A stretch of DNA of 64,000 nt. Origin: DASSUW01 sp963830725. Lineage in GTDB: Bacteria; Actinomycetota; Thermoleophilia; Solirubrobacterales; Solirubrobacteraceae. The translations under genes and the position numbers were made by a program. The stretch is taken from contig CAWHNO010000016.1 in NCBI GenBank assembly GCA_963830725.1, positions 1 through 64,000 on the forward strand, in the 5' to 3' direction. The notes below the pieces were generated by a model. It made no database searches, had not been told where the DNA came from, and saw nothing but the letters and a program-made list of their open reading frames with translations. Shown piece by piece: positions 7,806 through 15,438 of this stretch; the stretch's first letter is position 1, and every line of letters begins with the position of its first letter.

Positions 7806-7840
7806 GGCGCTTGCCGGCTGACCGCCGCAAGCGCCTTTTT
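7806..7840 (+). terminator. Rho-independent terminator after the RiPP precursors
   Basis: Stem GGCGCTTGC (7806-7814) pairs perfectly with GCAAGCGCC (7827-7835), followed by TTTTT (7836-7840). The T-run is on the plus strand only, so it ends precursor transcripts; glmS converges from the other side and stops at 7855. Confidence 0.9.
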
Positions 7841-7854
7841 CATGCCCGCGCGAG

Positions 7855-9716
7855 CTACTCGACGGTGACGGTCTTGGCCAGGTTGCGCGGCTGGTCGACG
7901 TTGAGCCCGCGCAGCCGCGCGATCCGGTAGGCCAGCAGCTGGAGCGGGATCACCGCCAGCAGCGGCTGCAGCATCCAGTCGGCCTCGGGCACGCGGAGCA
8001 CCGCGTCGGCGTGCGGGACTACCGAGTCGCCGCCGACGGCGATCACGGAGGCGCCGCGGGCGCGGACCTCCTGCATGTTCGAGATCACCTTCTCGAGCAC
8101 CGGCGAGTCGGTGGCCACGACGACGACCGGCGTGCCCTCGTCGAGCAGCGCGATCGGGCCGTGCTTCATCTCGCCGGCCGCGTAGGCGTCGGTCGCCGTG
8201 TAGGAGATCTCCTTGAGCTTCAGCGCGCCCTCGAGGCAGACGGGCAGGCCGGCGTGGCGGCCGAGGTAGAGGAAGAACGTCGCGTCCTTGAAGCGCTCGG
8301 CGACCTCGTCGATCTGAACGGAGCCCGCCTCGAGCAGCTCGGCGATCGCGTGCGGGAGGCGCTTGATCTGCGCGACCAGCTCGCGCCGCCGATCGAGCGA
8401 CATCTCGCCGCGCACCTCGGCCATCCGGAGCGCCAGCAGGTACATGGCCGCCACCTGGGCGGTGAAGGTCTTGGTGGCGGCGACCGAGATCTCCAGTCCT
8501 GAGCGGGTGAACAGCACGCCGTCGGCTTCGCGCGTCGCCCGCGAGCCCATGATGTTGGTCACCGCAAGCACCTTTGCGCCGCGCGAGCGGGCGAGCCGCA
8601 TGGCGGCCAGGGTGTCGGCGGTCTCGCCCGACTGGGTGATGCCGATGACGAGATCGCCGGGGCCGACGATCGGGTTGCGGTAGCGGTACTCGGACGCGAT
8701 GTCCATCTCGACCGGGACGCGCGCCCACTCCTCGATCGCGTAGCGGCCGATCAGGCCCGCGTGGTACGAGGTGCCGCAGGCCACGATCACGATCCGGCGC
8801 GCGCGAGCGCAGCAGCTCGTCGTCGAGCTCGGGCAGGTCGACCCCGTCCGGGCGCACGGTGCGGTCGGCGATCGTCTCGGCCACGGCGTCCGCCTGCTCG
8901 TGGATCTCCTTGAGCATGAACGTCTCGTAGCCGCCCTTCTCGGCCTCCTCGGCGTCCCAGTCGATCGTCTCGATCGCACGGTCGACCGGCTCGCCGGCGG
9001 CGGTGAGGAACTCGACGCCCTCGGGCCGCACGACGACGATCTCGTCGTCCTCGATGTACTGGACCTGGCGCGTGTGGGCGAGGAAGGCGGGGATGCCGGA
9101 GGCGAGGAACTGCTCGCCGTCGCCGCGGCCGACGATCAGCGGGCACTCCTTGCGGGCCCCGACGATGACGCCGGGCTCGTCGGCGGCGACGGCCACGAAG
9201 CGCGTAGTGGCCGCGCAGGCGGTTGTAGGCGAGCCGGACGGCCTCGGTCAGGTCGCCGGTCTCGTCGAGCTCGCGCGCGATCAGGTGCGCCATGACCTCG
9301 ACGTCGGTCTCGGACGTGAACTCGGCGCCCTCGGCGAGGAGCTCCTGCTTGAGCTCCATGTAGTTCTCGACGATCCCGTTGACCACGATGTGGACGCGGT
9401 TGTCGGAGTCGAAGTGCGGGTGGGCGTTCTCCTCGGAGACGCGGCCGTGCGTGGCCCAGCGGGTGTGGCCGATGCCGGTCGTGGCGGGCGGGGCCGCGAC
9501 CGCGACGGCGCCGCCGAGTCACCGTCGCTCGGGCCCTCGTCGACCGCCGCGCGCAGCGCGCTCAGGTTGCCGACCGCGCGGACCGACTCCAGCTCGACCG
9601 TCGCCCTGGATCGAGATTCCCGCGGAGTCATAGCCGCGGTACTCCAGCTTCTGAAGACCCTCGAGCAGGATCTCCTGCACCGGGCGCTGTCCGACGTAGC
9701 CGACGATGCCGCACAT
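7855..9716 (-). CDS. glmS: Glucosamine-fructose-6-phosphate aminotransferase, with four frame breaks
   Basis: Makes glucosamine-6-phosphate from fructose-6-phosphate and glutamine for peptidoglycan. The N-terminal glutaminase starts MCGIVGYVGQRPVQE (catalytic Cys2) and continues EYRGYDSAGI, GHTRWATHG and NGIVENY. Both SIS domains follow (ACGTSYHAGL, SQSGETADT-like ITQSGETADTL, EGALKLKEISY, GEMKHGPIALLD), and the end is LAKTVTVE, as in other GlmS. Frame breaks lie near 9603, 9517, 9205 and 8803; between them every segment matches GlmS without gaps, so sequence errors are more likely than a pseudogene of this essential gene. Span of 1862 bases fits about 620 residues. Confidence 0.93.
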
Positions 9717-10123
9717 GGGCCCGGCCTCCTTTCACGCGTTCGACGTCCAACCCTGGACGGGCGCCCATTCTAGACGTGAAGACTGGATCCTCCTGAGGGG
9801 ACTAAACGTCCGTCCAGCCGCGCGTCATCAAACTCATCCACGCTGGACGCGCCTGCGTTCTGCTGCGTCCTCGCACGCGAGCGTCAGCTCGCTGACCGCC
9901 ACGACTCCGACCAACTCTCAGCGATTTCAATCGTGTGAACGACAACACGACACGAAACTCCTCCAGGTTGGACATCATCGCGCCGGACCGCTCCGATCGG
10001 TGTTTCCAATCGTTGGGAAGCATTCGAGTAAACAAATTTGGGCACTCGGCACGCGAGGGCCGCTACAAGAGCTCCGTCGAGGACGCAGTCCGTGGCGAGC
10101 GGCCGACTGGGAAGGGGGAATCA
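9717..10123. promoter_or_regulatory. Divergent intergenic region glmS / histidine kinase, with CGTCCA inverted repeats
   Basis: 407 bases with no supported gene. CGTCCA-ACCC-TGGACG (9744-9759) is a perfect hairpin 28 bases upstream of the glmS start, and the pair CGTCCAGC (9811-9818) / GCTGGACG (9842-9849) repeats the same core farther out. These may be a regulator site or leader structure for glmS. It is not a glmS ribozyme: no catalytic core resembling the Firmicute element is present. The plus-strand side must hold the kinase promoter but no clear -35/-10 pair was seen. Confidence 0.35.
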
Positions 10124-10924
10124 ATGCCGTCCGAGGCGAGGAACGCACTGGCAAGACCAAGGCCTTCGCCTGCGCCGCTGGAGCGGCCGTCCGGAGGCGA
10201 ATCGACCGACCTCCGATTCGATGTGTCGCGTCTCAGCGCGCGCGTGGCCGAGCTCGAGCGCGACTATGCCCGCCTCGAGCGGTTCGTCGCCATGGCGGCA
10301 CATGAGATGTCCGAGCCGCTCGTGACGACGCAGGCGTACGCCACGATGTTGCTCGAGCGCCTCGGGAACCGGCTGGACCGTGAGTCGCGGAGTGACCTCG
10401 AGGCGCTCTCGCGCGGCGCAGCCAGAATGCGGCTGGTGGTCGATACGCTGCTCGACGACGCTCGTTCTCGGGCCTCGCTCGCACGTGAGGTCATCGACCT
10501 CTCCCGCGTGGTTGAGGACTGCCTGGATCTACTCGGACACGAGGTCCGCATCCGCCGGGCGCGGATTGTCGTCTCGCAGCTGCCCAGCGTGAGCGGCGAG
10601 CCGTCGCTCCTCGGCACCGTGATGAAGAACCTGCTCTCCAACGCCTTGAGATACGGACCGCGTGAGGGCGGCATGATCCGCATCAACGCCTCGCGGGCCG
10701 AGGCCGCATGGCGGATCTCCGTGATGAGCGAGGGGACACCGATCCCGCCCGAGGACCGGCAGCACATCTTCTTGCCCTTCGAGCGCGGACGCGGCGAGCG
10801 CCGCAGCAAGGGCGCGGGACTCGGGCTGGCGATCAGTCGACACATCGTCGAGCGCCAGGGCGGCCGGCTCGGCGTGGAGCCCTGCGGGCGCGGGAACCGC
10901 TTCTTCTTCACGATCCCGGATTGA
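10124..10924 (+). CDS. Sensor histidine kinase (cytoplasmic, HisKA-HATPase)
   Basis: A 266-residue kinase without membrane segments or a recognisable sensor domain. It has an N-terminal coiled coil (VSRLSARVAELERDYARLER), the H-box MAAHEMSEPLVTT with the phospho-acceptor His, an N-box NLLSNALRYGP, and a G2 box KGAGLGLAISRHIVERQGG. The G1 box reads VMSEGTPIPPED: the ATP-contacting Asp of the usual DxG is Ser. F-box region is IFLPFERG. ATG 10124 follows GAAGGGGGAA; the frame is open farther upstream but non-coding in composition. No response regulator is adjacent, so it is an orphan. It interrupts the usual glmM-glmS neighbourhood. Confidence 0.85.
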   Translation: MPSEARNALARPRPSPAPLERPSGGESTDLRFDVSRLSARVAELERDYARLERFVAMAAHEMSEPLVTTQAYATMLLERLGNRLDRESRSDLEALSRGAARMRLVVDTLLDDARSRASLAREVIDLSRVVEDCLDLLGHEVRIRRARIVVSQLPSVSGEPSLLGTVMKNLLSNALRYGPREGGMIRINASRAEAAWRISVMSEGTPIPPEDRQHIFLPFERGRGERRSKGAGLGLAISRHIVERQGGRLGVEPCGRGNRFFFTIPD

Positions 10925-10969
10925 CGGTCGGCGCGGCTTCCCGCGAGCCACGCGGCAAGTGCCCCGGCG

Positions 10970-12287
10970 TCAGGCGAGCTGTGCCTCGACGAGCGCGACG
11001 AGCCGTGAGCAGACGCTCTCCGCCTCTTTCGCTGTCGGCGCCTCGACCATGACGCGCACGAGCGGCTCGGTGCCGCTTGGGCGCAGCAGCACCCGTCCGC
11101 GGCCTTCGAGGGCGGCCGACTCGCGGTCGACCGCCTCGTGGACGGCGGCGGCATCGTCGAGTGCCCCGCGGTCGCGCACGCGGATGTTGACGAGCTTCTG
11201 CGGCAGCTTCTCCATCGCGTGACGGTCGTGCAGGTCGCCCCCCTCGATCGCCTCCATCGCCAGCAGGGCCGCCGCGATGCCGTCGCCCGATGGGACGAAG
11301 CCCATGTCGATGATGTGGCCGGACTGCTCGCCCCCAAGCCGCCAGTCGCGCTCGCGCAGCGCCTCGAGCACGTAGCGATCGCCGACATTGGTGGTGGCCA
11401 CCTCGATGCCCGCGCGCGTCCATCGCGGCGTGGAAGCCGTAGTTGGTCATCACCGTCACGGCCACGCCGTCGACGTCGAGGTGCTTGGCGGTCAGCGCGA
11501 TCAGCTCGTCGCCGTCGACCACGGTGCCGGTGCGGTCGACGGCGAGCACGCGGTCGCCGTCGCCGTCGAACGCGAAGCCCGCGTCGTGGCCGCCTGCGGC
11601 CATCGCCCCTCGGAGCGGCTCCAGATGGGTCGAGCCGCAGCCGGCGTTGATGTTGCGCCCGTCGGGCGCGGCGGCGAAGACGTCGACGTGGGCGCCGAGG
11701 CGACGGAAGATCTCGGGGCCTGCCTCGTAGGTGGCGCCGTTGGCGCAATCGAGCAGCACCCGGCGGCCGCTGAGGTCGAGCGCGGCGAAGCGCTCGTGCA
11801 GCGCCCGAAGGTAGTCCTCGAGCACGCCGTGGAAGCGCCGCACGCGGCCGATCCGCGGCGCCGGCACGGGCGCCGCCATGCGCGCTTCGATCTCGGCCTC
11901 GGTCGCGTCCGCGAGCTTGAAGCCGTCGCCGCCGAAGAACTTGATCCCGTTGTCCTGGTACGGGTTGTGGGAGGCCGACAGGACGGCGGCGAGGTCGAAC
12001 CCATAGCGCTCGATCAGCAGCGGCGCGCCGGGGGTGGGCAGCACGCCGCCGAGCAGCGCCTCGCCGCCGGCGGCGGCGATCCCGGCCGCCACCGCGGCCT
12101 CCAGCATCTCGCCCGACTCGCGCGTGTCGCGGATGACCAGGACCCGCGCGGGCTCCTCGCCCTGCACGTGGCTGGTCGCCGCGCGCGCCAGCGCGAGCGC
12201 CAGCTCGGCCGACAGGAACTCGCCCGCGACGCCGCGGACGCCGTCCGTTCCGAAGAGCTTGCGCGTGGCGGCAGCGGCCGTGGCCAC
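10970..12287 (-). CDS. glmM: Phosphoglucosamine mutase, one frame break
   Basis: Interconverts glucosamine-6-phosphate and glucosamine-1-phosphate, the step after GlmS. Starts near RKLFGTDGVRGVAG; the active-site Ser is in LSASHNPYQDNGIKFFG; the metal loop is FDGDGDRVLAVD; sugar loop GEQSGHIIDM; phosphate loop RPSGTEPLVRVMVE. The frame breaks near 11410 (AAMDARG must shift to reach EVATTNVGDRYVLEAL). The span is one base over a multiple of three, which fits a single inserted base. GTG 12287 overlaps the rpsI stop by one base (TAGTG), so rplM, rpsI and glmM form one operon. Confidence 0.94.
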
Positions 12288-13154
12288 TACCGCTTCGAGA
12301 ACTGCGGCCGCTTGCGGGCCTTCTTCAGACCGGCCTTCTTGCGTTCCTTCACGCGCGCGTCGCGCGTGAGGAAGCCGCGGCGCTTGAGCTCGGATCGCAG
12401 GTTGGGGTCGGCCTCGATGAGTGCGCGCGAGATGCCGTGGCGCAGTGCGCCGGCCTGCGCGGAGACCCCGCCGCCGTGCATGCTGGCCACGACGTCCATG
12501 CGGCTCTCGTAGCCGACCTGCTCGAGCGGCTGCCGGATGTTGCGCTGCAGGGTGAAGCGCGGGAAGTGCTGCTCGAGCGTGCGGCCGTTGATCACGTAGG
12601 CGCCCGTGCCGGGCTTGAGGATCACGCGCGCGACGGCCGTCTTGCGCTTGCCGGTCGCGGTGTAGCGGGCGCCGGCGGCGAGATCGATCGCCGCGTCGGC
12701 GATCGGCTGCGGCTCGGCCTCGTCGGCGTCGGCCTCCTCCGCGAGCTCGTCCTCGTCGCCCTCCTCGCTCCAGCGCGACTCGCCGCGGTAGTCCTCTTCG
12801 CGGACGATGTCGACCTCGAGGTCGGCGCCCGGGATCTCGGGCTTGACGCGCGGCGTCTGTCTCGATCTCCTCGAGCTCCTCGGGCTCGTCGGCGGGCGGC
12901 GCCTTGGCCACGGGCTCGTCGGCAGCCGGCGCCTCGGCCACGGGCTCGTCGGCGGCCGGCGCCTCGGCCACGGGCTCGTCGGCGGCCGGCGCCTCGGCCA
13001 CGGGCTCGTCGGCGGCCGGCGCCTCGGCCACGGGCTCGGCAGGCACGGCCTCCTCGACCGGCTCGTCCGACTCCGCGGCGGCCTGCTGCGGCTCGTCCTC
13101 GGAAGCCTCGAGATCCTCGGGCTCGTTGGTCTCGTTCTTGTCCTCGGCGCTCAA
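12287..13154 (-). CDS. rpsI: 30S ribosomal protein S9 with long acidic repeat extension, one frame break
   Basis: The C-terminal 130 residues are ordinary S9: TGKRKTAVARVILKPG, YVINGRTLEQHFPR, GGGVSAQAGALRHGISRAL, and the basic tail KARKRPQFSKR that reaches the P site. They follow about 155 residues of acidic, Ala/Pro-rich sequence, including tandem VAEAPAADEP decapeptides. Actinobacterial S9 often has a short N-terminal extension; this one is far longer. The frame breaks near 12856 (EIETDA must shift one base to reach PRVKPEIPGADLEV), and the span is one base over a multiple of three. The ATG at 13154 overlaps the rplM stop (ATGA) and no better start lies closer to the S9 core. Confidence 0.9.
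12901..13040. repeat. 30-bp tandem repeat inside rpsI
   Basis: Unit GCCTCGGCCACGGGCTCGTC plus GGCGGCCGGC on the plus strand, in phase with codons, repeated about 4.7 times (copies start at 12901, 12931, 12961, 12991 and 13021). Three copies are identical. Each unit encodes VAEAPAADEP on the minus strand. Identical units suggest recent slippage expansion, so copy number may vary between strains or be mis-assembled. Confidence 0.95.
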
Positions 13155-13585
13155 GACTTGATCTCCATCGGTTGCGGCTTCTGCGCCTCGTGGGGGTGGT
13201 CCGGCCCGGCGTAGACCTTCAGCTTCGTGAACTGCTTACGGGCCAGCCGGTTCTTGGGAAGCATCCCGCGTACCGCGAGGCGGATGACCTCCTCCGGCCG
13301 CCGCTCGAGCATGTCATTGAGCGTGCGGGTCTTGAGGCCGCCCGGATAGCCGGAATGGCGGTGGTAGAGCTTCGTCTGGCGCTTGGCACCGGTCACCGTG
13401 ATCTTCTCGGCGTTCACCACGACCACGAAGTCGCCGGTGTCCACGTGCGGCGTGTAGGTCGGCTTGCGCTTGCCGCGCAGGGCGTCGGCGATCTGCGTGG
13501 CCAACCGTCCGAGCGTCTGGCCCTCGGCGTCGACGAGCAGCCAATTGCGCTCGCGGTCCTGTGGAGTGGCGACGTAGGTCTTCAT
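13151..13585 (-). CDS. rplM: 50S ribosomal protein L13
   Basis: A 144-residue L13, the usual bacterial length. Family blocks are present: NWLLVDAEGQTLGRLATQIA near the N terminus, GDFVVVVNAEKITVTG, KLYHRHSGYPGGLKTRT, and RMLPKN-type RGMLPKNRLARKQFTKLKVY. ATG 13585 begins MKTYVATPQ, which fits the family; the frame extends upstream but with no L13 homology. First gene of the rplM-rpsI-glmM operon. Its promoter must lie in 13586-13720 or overlap the riboswitch region. Confidence 0.97.
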   Translation of the reverse strand: MKTYVATPQDRERNWLLVDAEGQTLGRLATQIADALRGKRKPTYTPHVDTGDFVVVVNAEKITVTGAKRQTKLYHRHSGYPGGLKTRTLNDMLERRPEEVIRLAVRGMLPKNRLARKQFTKLKVYAGPDHPHEAQKPQPMEIKS

Positions 13586-13699
13586 GGCAGTGGGCACACT
13601 TGCGACCACGCGGAGCCCGCGCGGCGGGCGACATGATAGCCGCCCGCTTTTCGCGGCGTCGACGGCGACTTTGCGTTCGGTCGTTCGCAAGTCCGGGCA

Positions 13700-13707
13700 T
13701 ATATACT
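13700..13707 (+). promoter_or_regulatory. Predicted -10 box for the riboswitch-M23 transcript
   Basis: TATATACT lies just before the riboswitch and would place the start near 13714, so the RNA would begin at the aptamer. No good -35 hexamer sits 16-18 bases upstream. The same AT-rich octamer read on the other strand could serve rplM instead. Confidence 0.4.
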
Positions 13708-13721
13708 GCCGCGCGTTCACA

Positions 13722-13848
13722 GACACGGCCGAATCCGCCTGGGACGGGCGGAACGGGGGAACCGTAGTTTGGGGCGAATCTCAGGCACTGCCGCCTGGTA
13801 GCGCTGGTCTTTGCGCGAGCCCGTCAGCTAACCCCGTAGGCCCTGACA
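13722..13848 (+). ncRNA. c-di-AMP riboswitch (ydaO-yuaA class)
   Basis: Conserved single-stranded and stem blocks appear in the right order: GGCCGAATCCGCC, GGGGGAACCG, TTTGGGGCGAATC, and the 3' block GAGCCCGTCAGCTAACCCCG followed by TAGGC. These are the recognised signature of the actinobacterial ydaO-type aptamer found upstream of cell-wall hydrolases such as Rpf and NlpC/P60 or M23 enzymes. The aptamer ends about 13 bases before the ATG of the M23 gene, so the ribosome site AGGAG (13853-13857) lies immediately downstream. In this class high c-di-AMP usually turns the gene off. Confidence 0.9.
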
Positions 13849-13860
13849 CAGCAGGAGCGC

Positions 13861-15105
13861 ATGGGGCGCAACCGGGGGAGCGCGGCGAGACGTCGCGCGC
13901 GTACAACGGGATATGTCGCGGGGATCGCTGTCGCGTGTGCGACCGCGGTCGCCCTTGCCCCTCCCGCAGCGGCGCAGTCGGCGGGCGGCACCTCGGGCGA
14001 CGAGCCCGGCCTCTCGGCGCCGCCGTTCGGCGTGAAGCTGCGGCCCAATCCCGTGATTCGGTCGTGGCGCTGCGTGCGCGGATGCACAGACCGCACGACG
14101 GCCGGCACCGGCTCGCTCGTGCGCGTGCGCGGGCGAGCGCTCGGGCGGACGTACGAAGTCATATTCCTCGGTGCCGACGGCGAAGCCGACGACGTCGCTG
14201 CCGCGCCGCTGCGGCGCGAGGGGCGCGTAGTCGACGTCCGGGTTCCGCTCGCGGCGGCCCCCGGGCCGCTCCTGGTGGCGCACCACGACGGGCTCCACTC
14301 GTCGCCGAGCGCGGTTCCGCTGGCGATCCTCTCGTCCACCGCGCGGAAGATCGCCGGGCCGAGCATCGAGGTCCAGGCACAGTCGCGGCGCGCCTTCTTC
14401 GATGCGGCGCGCCCAGCGAAGGTGTCCTACGTACTGCACGGCGACGCGCCGGGACGCGTGCTCGTCGAGCTCGTCCGCTCGCATGACGGCGTCGCGATCG
14501 CGAGCTGGGACGCCGGTGACATCGTTCCGGAGACGCCGCAGAGCCTGACCTGGGACGGCACTGCCGGTGGCCAGGTGGTGACGCCGGGGCGATACTCGTT
14601 CCGCGTCTCAGCGGTCAGCGCGAGCGGTGTGCGCGCGGTCAACGCCCAGGCGCCCGAGGAGGCGCCAGATCCGGCCGAGATCCACTTCCTCAGTCACGAG
14701 TTTCCGATCCGCGGTCCGCACTACTTCGGCGAGTCCGCTGCCCGCTTCGGCGGCGGCCGCGGCCACCAGGGGCACGACACGTTCGCCGCGTGCGGGACGC
14801 CGGTCGTGGCGGCGCGCGGCGGCGTAGTCAAGTTCAAGCAGTACCACGGCGCCGCCGGCAACTACATCGTGATCGACGGCGTGCGAACCGGCGTCGACTA
14901 CACGTACATGCACCTGCGCGACGCGGCGCTGGTGAGCGTCGGCGACCGCGTCCGCACCGGCCAGCTCATCGGCTACGTGGGCCAGACCGGGCGCGCCAGC
15001 GCGTGCCACCTGCACTTCGAGATGTGGAACGCGCCCGGGTGGTATGACGGGGGCAGCCCCTTCGACCCGCTGCCGTCGCTGCTGGCCTGGGACCGGACGT
15101 CGTAA
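13861..15105 (+). CDS. Secreted M23 family peptidase (peptidoglycan hydrolase)
   Basis: A 414-residue exported protein. It has a basic N terminus and hydrophobic segment GIAVACATAVALAPPAAAQS (signal peptide, Ala-Gln cut), two Ig-like beta regions in the middle (VRVRGRALGRTYEVIFLG; GRVLVELVRSHDG), and a C-terminal LytM domain with RGHQGHDTF (HxxxD zinc ligands), TYMHL, and CHLHFEMW (HxH). These residues predict an active zinc endopeptidase cutting peptidoglycan cross-bridges outside the membrane. The c-di-AMP riboswitch directly upstream ties its expression to wall and osmotic stress signalling. Stands alone on the plus strand. Confidence 0.92.
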   Translation: MGRNRGSAARRRARTTGYVAGIAVACATAVALAPPAAAQSAGGTSGDEPGLSAPPFGVKLRPNPVIRSWRCVRGCTDRTTAGTGSLVRVRGRALGRTYEVIFLGADGEADDVAAAPLRREGRVVDVRVPLAAAPGPLLVAHHDGLHSSPSAVPLAILSSTARKIAGPSIEVQAQSRRAFFDAARPAKVSYVLHGDAPGRVLVELVRSHDGVAIASWDAGDIVPETPQSLTWDGTAGGQVVTPGRYSFRVSAVSASGVRAVNAQAPEEAPDPAEIHFLSHEFPIRGPHYFGESAARFGGGRGHQGHDTFAACGTPVVAARGGVVKFKQYHGAAGNYIVIDGVRTGVDYTYMHLRDAALVSVGDRVRTGQLIGYVGQTGRASACHLHFEMWNAPGWYDGGSPFDPLPSLLAWDRTS

Positions 15106-15143
15106 GCACCACGAAGCGGCGCGCCACGGCGACAGGCGCCGGC

Positions 15144-15438
15144 TCAGCGCCGGCGGCGCCGCTGCTCGATCCGGTTGAGCACCATCACGAGCACGATCCC
15201 GGCCAGGATCCCGCCGACGATGCCGGGCAGCCAGTCCCCGCGGAAGCCCATCCCGCCCGCGTAGAGGATCGCGATGAAGGCGCCCGCCGCGACCTTGCGC
15301 GCGCATGGAGAGGCCGCGCGGCGGATCCTGCTCGTCGCGCCCCGCGGCCGGCCGGGGCCGCGGCGCATGGTCCCACGGCGTCTCGCGACGCGGCGCTTCG
15401 TCGCGCGGCGAGTCGTCGCCGGACGCGGCTACTCCCAC
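15144..15438 (-). CDS. Small membrane protein with charged N terminus, one frame break
   Basis: About 97 residues of unknown function. The charged N-terminal half (SGDDSPRDEAPRRETPWDHA) and the hydrophobic C-terminal half (AAGAFIAILYAGGMGF, IVGGILAGIVLVMVLNRIE, ending in a five-Arg tail) are in different frames, joined by a shift near 15303 within a GCGCGCG run. The span is one base over a multiple of three. GTG 15438 overlaps the guaA stop, fitting translational coupling. Two membrane helices are predicted by eye. A shorter version starting at 15368 in the downstream frame is possible. Confidence 0.55.

Larger units (their letters stand above)
7181..7810. repeat. Tandem duplication carrying the two RiPP precursor genes
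   Basis: Two head-to-tail copies of about 310 bases: copy 1 at about 7181-7487, copy 2 at about 7501-7810. Both begin with CCCTCGAGGC, share the stretch around GCCATA, CTCGACCTCT and the leader-to-core coding region, and both continue past the stop codon with TGAGCGATCGCA. Copy 1 upstream sequence is also the 5' end of the kinase gene on the other strand. In copy 2 that kinase reading frame is decayed, so the duplication probably started from copy 1 and carried a kinase 5' fragment with it. Confidence 0.85.

Noticed and set aside
7855..9716. glmS as a pseudogene
   Set aside because: GlmS is essential for wall synthesis unless a second copy exists. All motifs are kept, so errors are more likely.
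9717..9870. glmS ribozyme
   Set aside because: The upstream region has hairpins but not the ribozyme core, and this class is typical of Firmicutes.
12901..13040. CRISPR array
   Set aside because: 30-bp units are contiguous with no spacers, in phase with codons, and encode a decapeptide repeat.
10908..13154. A 748-residue fusion of S9 extension and GlmM
   Set aside because: Produced by frame breaks in both genes. The S9 core and the glmM C terminus are found in the other frames with normal stops and starts.
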